A stretch of 57,189 bases of DNA, taken from contig JACRBZ010000082.1 of NCBI GenBank assembly GCA_016219185.1, positions 1-57,189 on the forward strand. Reading direction: 5' to 3'. A program made the translations under genes and the position numbers. Numbering within the stretch: the first letter of the stretch is position 1; each line of letters opens with the position of its first letter. This DNA comes from Deltaproteobacteria bacterium. Its GTDB lineage: Bacteria > Desulfobacterota > Desulfobacteria > Desulfobacterales > Desulfatirhabdiaceae. Positions 24,021-33,217 of the stretch are shown in pieces. The notes under the pieces are model-generated. The model had not been told where the DNA came from, searched no databases, and worked only from the letters and a program-made list of their open reading frames with translations.

Positions 24021-25072
24021 TGGAAATCTATCGAAATATATTGAAATCCGACCCGATCGAAGCATCCGCTCCCTGCCGGATCGACATGGGAGGCACGCTC
24101 GATATCAAGTCGTTCCATCTGCCGCTGAGGCGCCTGTCTCCCTGCACGGTCAATGCCGCAATCAGCATGAGGACCCGGGTTCGGATTCTTCCCGGCCTTC
24201 AGGGGCAGGTAAAAGTGAGCTCCGCCGGCTTTGAAAGCGTCTCGTTTCCTGAAGATGCCGCGCCTTATAACCATCCCCTGGGCCTGATGTTTGCCATCGC
24301 CACGTATTTCGGCGTCAGTGGCATCCATATCGATATCGCATCGGCATCTCCGCCGCGAAGTGCTTTGGGCGGATCTTCGGCAGCGGCCATTGCGCTGGTT
24401 GCGGCACTGTCCAGGCTCCTTGAAAAGGCCGGTCAGAAGCCCCTTACCCGCAAACAGATTGTTTTGCTGGCACATGCCATTGAAGAAAGCGTTGCCGGCG
24501 TTCCTTGCGGATTTCAGGATCAACTGGCGGCGGCCTACGGCGGGGTCAATGCCTGGTACTGGGAAAATGCCCAGAATGTCGGCGGATTCCGCAGAAAAGC
24601 CCTGGTCGGCAAATCCCTTCATGATGATTTTTCCCGGCATATTCTGGTGGCTTATTGCGGCATTCCGCACGAATCCAGACAGATCAACCGCAAATGGGTG
24701 GATCAGTTTATTCAAGGCACCACCCGAAAAGAATGGATCGCCATCGCAGATCACACCCACCGGTTTTCCGAAGCCCTGCAAGACCGTCAGTACAAAAGGG
24801 CCGGAAACATCATGAATCTGGAAACCGCCATCCGCCGGAGCATGACTCCGGATGTTCTGGATGATACGGGCATCAAGCTCATTCAGGCGGCAAAAAAACA
24901 AGGCTGCGGCGGCCGGTTTACCGGGGCCGGGGGCGGCGGGTGCATCTGGGCCATCGGGGAAATCAGCGACATTGATAAGCTTCGAAACACCTGGAAGAGA
25001 TGTCTGGCTGAAAAAAAAGGGGCGCATCTGTTGGATGTTCGGGTCGATTCGGACGGATTGATTGTGGAATAA
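24020..25072 (+). CDS. GHMP-family sugar kinase
   Basis: 350 residues. GHMP motifs: 'APCRIDMGGTLDI' at the N-terminus, the phosphate loop 'PRSALGGSSAAAIAL' near 112, and motif 3 'GGRFTGAGGGGC' near 297. Closest in style to galactokinase- or heptose-7-phosphate-kinase-like enzymes ('GFQDQLAAAYGG' is the substrate-side signature). It phosphorylates a small sugar or sugar phosphate in the cytoplasm; which one is not clear. ATG 24020 is preferred to 24011 because GGGAG is then ten bases upstream. Coupled to recO. Confidence 0.8.
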   Translation: MEIYRNILKSDPIEASAPCRIDMGGTLDIKSFHLPLRRLSPCTVNAAISMRTRVRILPGLQGQVKVSSAGFESVSFPEDAAPYNHPLGLMFAIATYFGVSGIHIDIASASPPRSALGGSSAAAIALVAALSRLLEKAGQKPLTRKQIVLLAHAIEESVAGVPCGFQDQLAAAYGGVNAWYWENAQNVGGFRRKALVGKSLHDDFSRHILVAYCGIPHESRQINRKWVDQFIQGTTRKEWIAIADHTHRFSEALQDRQYKRAGNIMNLETAIRRSMTPDVLDDTGIKLIQAAKKQGCGGRFTGAGGGGCIWAIGEISDIDKLRNTWKRCLAEKKGAHLLDVRVDSDGLIVE

Positions 25073-25098
25073 CCTTTCAACACATGGAGGATCATTGT

Positions 25099-25827
25099 AT
25101 GTTCAGAAAAAGCATGATGAGAACATTTGCGGCAGCCTTGGGAATCGTGGCATTTGCGGCCGGGCTCGCTTTCTCGAATCCGGGCACCGGAACGGGCATG
25201 TCGCCGGATGATGCCCTGCAAAAACTGATGGACGGCAACAAAAATTACGTTGAGAACAAGCTGACAAATGCCGCGATGAGCGATGCTGCAACACGCGCAT
25301 CACTGTCCAAGTCCCAGAAGCCATATGCCATCATCCTGGCCTGTTCCGATTCCCGCGTTCCGCCGGAAATTATTTTTGATAAAGGACTGGGGGAAATTTT
25401 TGTGGTGCGTGTCGCCGGAAACGTACCCGATCCGGTTGTTCTCGGGAGTATCGAATATGCCGCCGAGCACCTGGGGACACCCCTGATCGTGGTGTTGGGA
25501 CACGAGCGTTGCGGAGCGGTCACGGCCACCGTGGATTCAAAGGGCAAGAGCACCGGCAGCGCCAATATCGATGCCATCGTGAAAGCCATCAAACCCAATG
25601 TCAAGTCAGCCGCCAAGGATTGCGACGCGTGCAAGGGCGAGAAAAAATGTGCCGAGACAAAGAAATCCGAGTTTGTGGAATGCGTGATCGATGCCAATGC
25701 AAAAACAGTGGCTGCCGACCTGACGAAAAAATCCATGATTCTCAAGCACCTTTCCGAAGAGAAAAAGATCAAGATCGTGGCCGCCAAGTATGATCTGGAT
25801 GACGGCATGGTGACGCTGTTCAAGTAA
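25099..25827 (+). CDS. Exported beta-class carbonic anhydrase
   Basis: 242 residues from an ATG with GGAGG eight bases upstream (the frame extends to 25084, but that ATG overlaps the ribosome site). Signal peptide about 1-27 ('MMRTFAAALGIVAFAAGLAF'). Zinc ligands and catalytic dyad are in 'ACSDSRVPPE' (near 82) and 'LGHERCGAV' (near 135), as in beta-carbonic anhydrases. An insert near 170-195 holds four extra cysteines ('DCDACKGEKKCAE', 'FVEC'). It interconverts CO2 and bicarbonate, here in the periplasm. Gap of 26 bp from the GHMP kinase gene. Confidence 0.9.
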   Translation: MFRKSMMRTFAAALGIVAFAAGLAFSNPGTGTGMSPDDALQKLMDGNKNYVENKLTNAAMSDAATRASLSKSQKPYAIILACSDSRVPPEIIFDKGLGEIFVVRVAGNVPDPVVLGSIEYAAEHLGTPLIVVLGHERCGAVTATVDSKGKSTGSANIDAIVKAIKPNVKSAAKDCDACKGEKKCAETKKSEFVECVIDANAKTVAADLTKKSMILKHLSEEKKIKIVAAKYDLDDGMVTLFK

Positions 25828-25942
25828 GGTTCTCCCATGTCTTTGCAGGTAAAGTTGACGGGTAAAAATTCATGAATTGATCAGTTTGACATTTCGATAT
25901 TGAGATTGCAGAAATTTTTCCGATTATAACATGAGGATAACG

Positions 25943-26812
25943 ATGAACTTTCAGGATGTGATATTGTCTTTGCAGAAATTCTGGGGAGCAAAAGGATGCG
26001 TTCTGGTTCAACCCTACGATCTTCAGGTAGGTGCCGGAACCTTTCATCATTTTACACTATTAAAGGCCCTGGGTCCGGAACCCTGGAATGTCGCTTATGT
26101 CCAGCCTTCCAGAAGGCCCACGGATGGCCGGTACGGAGACAATCCCAACCGGCTTCAGCACTATTATCAGTTCCAGGTCTTGCTGAAACCCTCCCCGCTC
26201 GATGTTCAGGATCTGTATCTTCAAAGCCTGAAAGCGCTGGGCATCGACCCTTTGGCCCATGACATCCGCTTTGTCGAGGATGACTGGGAATCCCCCACGC
26301 TGGGCGCATCCGGACTGGGATGGGAAGTCTGGCTGGACGGCATGGAGGTGACCCAGTTCACGTATTTTCAACTGGCGGGGAGCATTGAACTCCATCCCAT
26401 ATCCGTTGAACTGACTTACGGGCTGGAGCGGCTCGCCATGTACCTTCAAGGCGTTGACAATGTCTATGACCTGAAATGGAACCATGAGGTGACTTACGGC
26501 CAGGTCCATCATCAGCAGGAAGTGGAACAGTCCACCTACAATTTTGAAGCCGCGGATGTGGAAATGCTCTTTTCCCTTTTCAATCAGTATGAGGCCGAAT
26601 CCAGACGGATCATCGATCGGTCCCTGGTCCTTCCGTCCTACGAATACTGCCTCAAATGTTCTCATACCTTCAATCTTCTGGATGCCAGGGGCGCCATCAG
26701 CGTCACCGAGCGAACCGGCTATATCACACGCATCCGGAATCTTGCCAGGGCCTGCGCGGAAGCCTATCTGAAACAGCGGGAAGCCATGGACTTTCCCCTT
26801 TTGAAAAAGTGA
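25943..26812 (+). CDS. glyQ: Glycyl-tRNA synthetase alpha subunit
   Basis: 289 residues, normal. 'NFQDVILSLQKFWGAKGC', 'VQPYDLQVGAGTFHHFT', 'YVQPSRRPTDGRYGDNPNR' and 'VTERTGYITRIRNLAR' regions are diagnostic of the class IIc alpha chain that binds glycine, ATP and the acceptor end. ATG 25943 is chosen over 25931 because GAGG lies six bases upstream. It forms a two-gene operon with glyS, 13 bp downstream. A TTGACA at 25886-25891 without a good -10 box and a 12-bp palindrome AATTCATGAATT (25867-25878) lie in the leader. Confidence 0.97.
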   Translation: MNFQDVILSLQKFWGAKGCVLVQPYDLQVGAGTFHHFTLLKALGPEPWNVAYVQPSRRPTDGRYGDNPNRLQHYYQFQVLLKPSPLDVQDLYLQSLKALGIDPLAHDIRFVEDDWESPTLGASGLGWEVWLDGMEVTQFTYFQLAGSIELHPISVELTYGLERLAMYLQGVDNVYDLKWNHEVTYGQVHHQQEVEQSTYNFEAADVEMLFSLFNQYEAESRRIIDRSLVLPSYEYCLKCSHTFNLLDARGAISVTERTGYITRIRNLARACAEAYLKQREAMDFPLLKK

Positions 26813-26825
26813 TAATGAGGTAATA

Positions 26826-28916
26826 ATGGACAATATTTTACTTGAAATCGGATGTGAGGAAATTCCGGCCGGCTATATCGAACCCGCCCTGTCCTTTCTC
26901 TCATCCACGTTGATTCAAAAGCTGAGTGATGCCCGCATTAGCCATGGCAAGGCCCTGACTTACGGAACACCCAAACGACTGGCGGTTGAAATCCAGGCCG
27001 TGGCCCCCAAACAGGCTTCACTGGAAATGGAAGTTCTGGGTCCTCCGGTCAAAGTGGGGTTTACGGAAAGCGGCAAGCCGACCGTGGCTGCCGAAAAATT
27101 TGCTGAAAAAGTCCATCTGCAGGTGGATCAACTGACAGTCAAGGAAACACCCAAGGGACAATATCTTTGCGCGTCGGTTGTCGATCGGGGTCAGGCCACC
27201 GTCGCAATCCTGAAAACCCTGCTGCCGGATCTGATCCTGGCAACGCCTTTTCCCAAAATCATGAAGTGGGCGGATCTGCGGATTCAGTTTGCCAGACCGA
27301 TTCATACCATCCTGGCGTTATACGGCAACAAGGTTATTCCCTTTAAACTGGGAAGCATTTCCAGCAACCGATTTGTTCTGGGCCATCGGTTCATGAGCCC
27401 CGGAAAAATCAAGATTGCCGAACCTCCGGAGTATGGCGATGCGATGCGAAATGCCCATGTCCTGGTGGATATGGCTGAACGAAAAAAAATGGTGAACAAG
27501 GAAATATCGAAAATCGCCAAACGCCTGGGCGGAAAAGTGTTTCCGGACAATGAACTTGCCGATATCGTAACCAATCTTGTGGAATACCCGGTGGCCGTGG
27601 CCGGAAAATTCGATCCCGCATTTCTGGAACTTCCGGACAAAGTGCTGATCACCTCTATGCGGGAGCATCAAAAATACTTTGCCGTCATTGATCAAAACGA
27701 CAAACTCATGCCCTGCTTTATCGCGGTCAACAACACCCATGCCAGGGATATGGATATCGTGGCAAAGGGGCACGAACGCGTTTTAAGGGCAAGACTTAGC
27801 GATGCCCAGTTTTTTTACCGGGCTGATCTGGAAACGCCGCTGGATGCCTGCGTTGACAAACTAAAAGGCGTTCTTTTTCAGGCAAAGCTGGGAACGGTTT
27901 ATGATAAAACCCTTCGGGTGCAAAAACTGGCCGAATTCATTGGCGCTGAAGCCGGGCTGAATGCCGGCGACATTCAGATGCTTTCCCGCTGCGCCCGGCT
28001 ATCCAAGGCCGATCTGGTCACCCAGATGGTGGTTGAGTTCCCCAAACTCCAGGGAACGATGGGAAAAGTGTATGCCTTAAAATCCGGAGAACCCGAAGCC
28101 GTATCCATTGCCATAGAAGAGCACTACCGTCCGACATTTTCCGGGGGCCAGCTTCCTGAAACGCTGATGGGCGCCATTCTCAGCATTGCCGATAAAGTGG
28201 ACAGCCTGTGCGGATGCTTCAGCGTCGGTCTTTCCCCGACCGGCGCATCCGATCCTTATGCCCTCCGCAGACAGGCCATCGGCGTGATTCAGATCATGCT
28301 GAATCGGAATTTTTCATTTTCACTGGCCGGGATCATAGAAACCGGTCTGAAAATCTATGATCAGTTCGATGCCGACCATATCCGGAATACCGCGGTTTCG
28401 GTTCAGGCGTTTTTCCAGAGTCGCATGTCCTTTTTAATGGCGGAACAGGGCTTTGCCAAGGATAGCATTGCCGCGGTTCTCAGCGCTTCCTCAGACCACA
28501 TTCCGAATGTCTGGAATCGGGTTCGCGCGCTTGAAGGCTTAAAGGCGGCGCCGGATTTCGAACCGCTTGCCATTGCCTTCAAACGGGTGGCCAACATCGT
28601 CAAGAAAGCCGCGGAAGGATCTCTTGGCCAGTTTTCGCCCAGGATCAATGCATCCCTGTTTCAGGATCCCAGCGAATCCACCCTGTACGATGCCTATCAG
28701 ACAATTAAAAAACGGGTGAGCCGGCATCTGAGCCAGGGGGATTTTGCCCTGGCCCTCCGGGATATGGCATCCCTTCGGGATCCCGTGGATGCGTTTTTTA
28801 CGGCGGTTCTGGTCATGGCCGATGACCCGAACATCCGGAATAACCGGCTGACGCTTCTGGAGCGGATCGGCTCCTTGTTCGATGATATTGCGGATTTTAC
28901 CAAAATCAGTAATTAG
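26826..28916 (+). CDS. glyS: Glycyl-tRNA synthetase beta subunit
   Basis: 696 residues, normal length. The N-terminus 'LLEIGCEEIPAGYIEPAL' and the internal 'VLPARLSDAQFFYRADL'-like text ('RVLRARLSDAQFFYRADL') are diagnostic; an HD-like domain ('ALKSGEPEAVSIAIEEHYRP') lies near 420, with the C-terminal anticodon-binding region at the end. Together with GlyQ it charges tRNA-Gly. GAGG is suitably placed before the ATG. Followed by a repeat element and no clear simple terminator. Confidence 0.97.
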   Translation: MDNILLEIGCEEIPAGYIEPALSFLSSTLIQKLSDARISHGKALTYGTPKRLAVEIQAVAPKQASLEMEVLGPPVKVGFTESGKPTVAAEKFAEKVHLQVDQLTVKETPKGQYLCASVVDRGQATVAILKTLLPDLILATPFPKIMKWADLRIQFARPIHTILALYGNKVIPFKLGSISSNRFVLGHRFMSPGKIKIAEPPEYGDAMRNAHVLVDMAERKKMVNKEISKIAKRLGGKVFPDNELADIVTNLVEYPVAVAGKFDPAFLELPDKVLITSMREHQKYFAVIDQNDKLMPCFIAVNNTHARDMDIVAKGHERVLRARLSDAQFFYRADLETPLDACVDKLKGVLFQAKLGTVYDKTLRVQKLAEFIGAEAGLNAGDIQMLSRCARLSKADLVTQMVVEFPKLQGTMGKVYALKSGEPEAVSIAIEEHYRPTFSGGQLPETLMGAILSIADKVDSLCGCFSVGLSPTGASDPYALRRQAIGVIQIMLNRNFSFSLAGIIETGLKIYDQFDADHIRNTAVSVQAFFQSRMSFLMAEQGFAKDSIAAVLSASSDHIPNVWNRVRALEGLKAAPDFEPLAIAFKRVANIVKKAAEGSLGQFSPRINASLFQDPSESTLYDAYQTIKKRVSRHLSQGDFALALRDMASLRDPVDAFFTAVLVMADDPNIRNNRLTLLERIGSLFDDIADFTKISN

Positions 28917-29002
28917 GTTTTTGGGTTAGCAGGTCAGACTGACCCGACTTCTTTGGCCTGCCTGAACCTGCCCATGAATGGTTTACCGTGAAAATGGCAG
29001 CC

Positions 29003-29090
29003 TCCCCCTTAGGAAAAGGGGGACCGAGGGGGATTTTCTTGTCTGAACGATTGCAAATCCCCCCTGCCCCCCCTTTTTCCAAAGGGGGGA
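29003..29090. repeat. Inverted pair of C/G-run hairpin repeats
   Basis: Two related units, 29003-29037 and 29055-29090, are near reverse complements of each other, separated by 17 bases. Each contains its own hairpin: CCCCCTT/AAGGGGG (29004-29010 with 29016-29022) and CCCCCCTTT/AAAGGGGGG (29068-29076 with 29081-29089). Elements of this kind are scattered between genes in many bacterial genomes. Here it may also end glyQS transcription. Confidence 0.75.
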
Positions 29091-29157
29091 ATGGTGTTTC
29101 GTTATGCTGAAAAAGCATGGTTTATAATAAATAATTTTTTTGGTGGAGGAAGTTTAG

Positions 29158-29412
29158 ATGGCGTTTGATCCTGATAAAGACAAAGTTCTGAAGGCCTGGA
29201 AATGTGAAGAAACCGGCCTGATCATTTCAATCAATCAATATGACAAAGGACAGCCCAAACTCCAGATCGGGCCCCGCATTCTGAACAAAAAAGAAGGCGG
29301 GCAGCGAACGCCCGTCAAGGCCGGACGTCTGACCATGGAAGATGTGATGTGGCTTTACGAGATGATTGATGAAATCAAGGATGACATGGCCGCAAGAGTC
29401 AGTCCGGAATAA
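29158..29412 (+). CDS. Small conserved protein, 84 residues
   Basis: GGAGGA precedes the ATG and the stop overlaps the next start (TAATG), so it is coupled to the nucleoside phosphorylase gene. One cysteine, a basic middle ('RILNKKEGGQRTPVKAGRL') and an acidic helical end ('EDVMWLYEMIDEIKDDM'). The layout of strands then a C-terminal helix ('LIISINQYDKGQPKLQIGPR') recalls PC4-like single-strand DNA-binding folds, a weak inference. No confident family assignment. Confidence 0.65.
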   Translation: MAFDPDKDKVLKAWKCEETGLIISINQYDKGQPKLQIGPRILNKKEGGQRTPVKAGRLTMEDVMWLYEMIDEIKDDMAARVSPE

Positions 29413-30161
29413 TGAAGGGCATTGTCCAGCCCATCGTCACACCCAATACCCCCCGGATCGGTCCGCTGGGGGTAATGGGCGCAACCCGGGCCGATCTGCC
29501 CGCTCTGATCGCAGCCATGGGAATGGAAAACCGGCACCGCAGATCCCTTTACATGAGCCAGCTCCATGTCCGGGATGACGGGGTTTTTCTTTCAGGCCCT
29601 TTCATGGGCGCACCTTATAGCGTGATGATACTGGAAACCCTGGCTGCATGGGGCGCCAGACAGGTCATCTTTCTGGGCTGGTGCGGCGCCATTTCCGCAA
29701 CCATTACAACCGGCGATATTCTCGTTCCCACCCTGGCCTGGATCGACGAAGGCACCTCGCGCGCCTATTCCGCAAGCCCCGCTGCAAGCCCTTCGGATGC
29801 CCTGACCCTCGGCGTTAAATCAGCGCTGCAATCGAGCGCCCTGCCCTTTCATGAAGGCGCCATCTGGACAACGGATGCCATTTTCCGTGAAACGCCGGAT
29901 AAGATGGCGCATTTTCTGAACAAAGGAGCGCTCGCGGTTGAAATGGAGCTCTCCGCCCTGTTTACGGTATCCGCATTTCTGGGCGTTGCGCTTTCCGCGA
30001 TCCTGGTGGTTTCCGACGATCTTTCCGGTCTGACCTGGAACCCGGGATTCAAAGACAGGCGGTTCAAGGATACCCGCCATAAACTGGCCGCTGTCATTGC
30101 TGAAATATGCGGACATAATCCTTACAGCGCTTCACGGACCCTTCCTGCAAATAACGATTGA
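29412..30161 (+). CDS. Nucleoside phosphorylase (PNP/UDP family)
   Basis: 249 residues. The phosphorylase-1 fold is shown by 'VIFLGWCGAISATITTGDIL' (ribose/phosphate loop, near 81-100) and 'ALAVEMELSALFTVSAFLGV' (near 176-195), where VEME contacts the ribose, and 'ILVVSDDL' (near 198), where the Asp usually contacts the base. It cleaves a nucleoside (uridine- or purine-type) with phosphate; the base is not determinable. The canonical 'GTAGG' appears as 'GWCGA', a variation. Its last 40 bp overlap the convergent RND permease gene tail to tail. Confidence 0.82.
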   Translation: MKGIVQPIVTPNTPRIGPLGVMGATRADLPALIAAMGMENRHRRSLYMSQLHVRDDGVFLSGPFMGAPYSVMILETLAAWGARQVIFLGWCGAISATITTGDILVPTLAWIDEGTSRAYSASPAASPSDALTLGVKSALQSSALPFHEGAIWTTDAIFRETPDKMAHFLNKGALAVEMELSALFTVSAFLGVALSAILVVSDDLSGLTWNPGFKDRRFKDTRHKLAAVIAEICGHNPYSASRTLPANND

Positions 30162-33100
30162 ACCTTGTTCTTCAGCGTATCCAGGTAAATATAATAAACC
30201 GGGGTGATATAAAGGGTCAAAAGCTGAGAGAAGACCAATCCGCCGACCACGGCAAGCCCGAGCGGCCGCCTGGATTCGGCGCCTGCCCCGAATCCGATGG
30301 CAATGGGCAGCGTGCCCATGATGGCGGCCATGGTGGTCATCATGATGGGCCTGAACCGGACCAGGCATCCTTCCACAATCGCATCCCGAGGGCTTTTATT
30401 TTCCGCCCGCTCCGCCTCCAGCGCAAAATCAATCATCATGATGGCGTTTTTCTTCACGATCCCGATCAGCATGATGATCCCGACAAATGCATAGAGACTG
30501 AGATCGACCTTGAAGATATAAAGGGTCAAGAGCGCGCCGAACCCCGCGGAAGGAAGCCCTGAAAGAATGGTAAGCGGATGGATGAAGCTTTCATACAAAA
30601 TTCCCAGAACAATGTAAATGACCAGTATGGCCATGATCAAGAGCCCCACCATCCCCTTGAAAGATGCCTGAAAAGCCTGGGCCGTTCCCTGAAAATTGCC
30701 ACTGATCGTTGCCGGAAGAAGGGAACGCGTAAACGTTTCGACTTCGGAAACCGCATCTCCCAATGAAACCTCGGGCTTGAGATTGAATGAAATGGTAACG
30801 GATGGAAACTGTCCGGAATGATTGACCGAAAGCGGCCCCACACCCGATGTCAGCGTTGCTACCGTATCCAGGGGCACCAGTTTTCCGCTGGAAGACCGGA
30901 TGTAGAGCAGCGAAAGCGCGGACGGCTCTCTCTGGTACCGGGGCAGCAGTTCCATGATCACCTGGTAGCTGTCGGTCGGCGCATAAATGGTTGACACCTG
31001 GTTTGAACCATAAGCGTTTTGAAGGGCGTTTTCAATTTGATTTGCCGTGATTCCCAGGGAAGATGCCTTATCCCGATTGATATCAATGCGTATTTCCGGG
31101 TTGTTCATCTGAAGATCGCTGTTGATATCCTGGATACCGGACATTTCTTTCATTTTTTTCTCGAGAATTACCGCATGGCGATACAGCTCGGCGGTATCCG
31201 GCCCTTGCAACGTATATTGATAAAGACCCTTGGTGGCTCTTCCGCCGATGCTGATGGCGGGTGGATTCATCAAAAATGCCTGAATTCCCGGCACTTTCGC
31301 AAGTTTTGGCCTGAGCTTTTGAATCAGTTCATCCGCGCTTTCCTTGCGCGTTTTCCTGGGTTTAAGGCGCATGAAAAACCTTCCGGAATTTCCGGCCGCA
31401 TTCGGGCCACCCGCGCCCACGGAAGACATATAGGTTTCAATGGCCGGCTCAGCCGCCAGTATCTCGTGCAAGGCGGATTGATGACGGACCATCGAATCAA
31501 AGGAGATGTCCTGGGATGCCTCGGTAAAACCCATAATCTGGCCGATATCCTCACTGGGCAAAAACCCCTTGGGACTGATGCCGAATAAATATACGGTCGC
31601 AATCAGAACAACCACCGAAATCAGAAACGTTACCCAGTGAAATCGGAGCGCCCCTTTCAGGGTTTTTTCGTAAAACCAGAGCATGCCATTGAAAAAGGAC
31701 TCCGTCACCATATAAACCCGGCCATGATGCACTTCTTGTCTGGGCCTTAAAAAAAGGCTGCACAGCATGGGGGTGAGACTCAGCGATACGAATCCGGACA
31801 GCAGAATGGCCACGGTGATGACCAGAGAAAATTCCCGGAACAACCTGCCGACAATCCCGCCCATGAACAGCACCGGAATAAATACCGCAGCAAGGGAGAT
31901 AGTCATGGATACAATGGTAAAGCTGATTTCCCGGGACCCGTCCAGCGCTGCCTGAAGCACGCCCTTACCCATCTCCAGATGCCGGACGATATTTTCAAGC
32001 ATTACGATGGCATCATCCACCACGAATCCGACCGCAAGGGTCAGTGCCATCAGCGAGAGATTGTCCACGCTGAACCCCATCAGATACATGGCGGCAAATG
32101 TCACGATGATCGACATGGGAAGCGCCATGCTGGGAATGAGCGTGGCGGACAGACTTCGAAGAAAGATGAAAATAACCAGGATGACCAGCCCGATGGTGAG
32201 CGTGAGCGTAAACTTGACATCATTGACCGAATCGCGGATGGATTCAGAACGATCAATCATGACCGAAAGTTGAACTGCCGCGGGAAGCTGTTTTTCAAAT
32301 ACGGGAAGCAGTTTCCGGATTTCGTTGACCACGGCAACGGTGTTGGTGCCGGGCTGGCGCTGAATGGCCAGCACAATCGAACGGATGTTGTTTCGCCAGG
32401 TGATGGTTTTATCGCTTTCAACGCTGTCAAAAACACTGCCGATTTCTTCAAGCCGAACAGCAGAGCCGTTTCGCCAGGACACGATCAAGGGCCTGAAACT
32501 TTTGGCATCCATGAGCTGTCCCCTGGCCTGGATGTTAAAGGCCTGGTGCTCCCCGTAGAGCGTACCGGTCGGCAGATTCACGTTGCCCTGTTCAACAGCC
32601 TTTGCCACTTCATCAATACCGATTTCCCGGGAAGCCATGGCCTTGGGATCGAGCTGCACGCGCACCGCATATTTTTTGGCGCCGTAAATCGAAACCTGGG
32701 CCACGCCGCTCAGCATGGATATCCTTTGGGCAATCATGGTGTCCGCATATTCATTCACCGCGGACAGCGGCAATGTGGGAGAAGCCAGTGCCAGATAAAA
32801 AACCGGTGCATCCGCGGGGTTCACCTTCTGATAGGTCGGCGGCGTGGGCATATCCGGCGGCAGTTTCCGGGCTGCCTTGGCAATGGCGGATTGAACGTCC
32901 TGGGCCGCCGCATCGATGCTTCTGTCAAGACTGAACTGAATCGTGATCCGTGTGATGCCCAGGGTACTGGAAGATGACATGGAGTCAATGCCGGCAATGG
33001 TCGAAAACTCCCGCTCCAATGGCGTGGCAACACTGGCCGCCATGGTGTCGGGATTGGCTCCTGGTAGCCTTGCGGTTACCTGAATCGTGGGGAAATCCAC

Positions 33101-33217
33101 ATTCGGCAGGTCGCTGACCGGAAGTATCCGATAAGCCATCACCCCGAATACGAGCAGGCCGGTCATGACCAGGGTGGTCATGACCGGTCTGCCGATAAAG
33201 AGTCTGGCGATATTCAC
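30122..33217 (-). CDS. RND multidrug efflux permease (AcrB/MdtBC type)
   Basis: 1031 residues, twelve membrane helices and two large periplasmic loops. 'FIGRPVMTTLVMTGLLVFGVM' is the usual first helix; proton-relay aspartates are in helix 4 'VGFVVDDAIVMLEN' (near 400); HAE-1 signatures 'GIDSMSSSSTLGITRITIQF' and 'AAQDVQSAIAKAARKLP' lie near 80-120. It pumps hydrophobic compounds from the inner membrane/periplasm with the adaptor encoded just upstream. The start is GTG, overlapping the adaptor stop in GTGA. No outer-membrane TolC gene is adjacent, so the channel must come from elsewhere. Confidence 0.95.
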   Translation of the reverse strand: MNIARLFIGRPVMTTLVMTGLLVFGVMAYRILPVSDLPNVDFPTIQVTARLPGANPDTMAASVATPLEREFSTIAGIDSMSSSSTLGITRITIQFSLDRSIDAAAQDVQSAIAKAARKLPPDMPTPPTYQKVNPADAPVFYLALASPTLPLSAVNEYADTMIAQRISMLSGVAQVSIYGAKKYAVRVQLDPKAMASREIGIDEVAKAVEQGNVNLPTGTLYGEHQAFNIQARGQLMDAKSFRPLIVSWRNGSAVRLEEIGSVFDSVESDKTITWRNNIRSIVLAIQRQPGTNTVAVVNEIRKLLPVFEKQLPAAVQLSVMIDRSESIRDSVNDVKFTLTLTIGLVILVIFIFLRSLSATLIPSMALPMSIIVTFAAMYLMGFSVDNLSLMALTLAVGFVVDDAIVMLENIVRHLEMGKGVLQAALDGSREISFTIVSMTISLAAVFIPVLFMGGIVGRLFREFSLVITVAILLSGFVSLSLTPMLCSLFLRPRQEVHHGRVYMVTESFFNGMLWFYEKTLKGALRFHWVTFLISVVVLIATVYLFGISPKGFLPSEDIGQIMGFTEASQDISFDSMVRHQSALHEILAAEPAIETYMSSVGAGGPNAAGNSGRFFMRLKPRKTRKESADELIQKLRPKLAKVPGIQAFLMNPPAISIGGRATKGLYQYTLQGPDTAELYRHAVILEKKMKEMSGIQDINSDLQMNNPEIRIDINRDKASSLGITANQIENALQNAYGSNQVSTIYAPTDSYQVIMELLPRYQREPSALSLLYIRSSSGKLVPLDTVATLTSGVGPLSVNHSGQFPSVTISFNLKPEVSLGDAVSEVETFTRSLLPATISGNFQGTAQAFQASFKGMVGLLIMAILVIYIVLGILYESFIHPLTILSGLPSAGFGALLTLYIFKVDLSLYAFVGIIMLIGIVKKNAIMMIDFALEAERAENKSPRDAIVEGCLVRFRPIMMTTMAAIMGTLPIAIGFGAGAESRRPLGLAVVGGLVFSQLLTLYITPVYYIYLDTLKNKVQSLFAGRVREAL

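Noticed and set aside
31979..32977. Long plus-strand frame opposite the RND permease
   Set aside because: Antisense shadow of the permease; low-complexity basic text.
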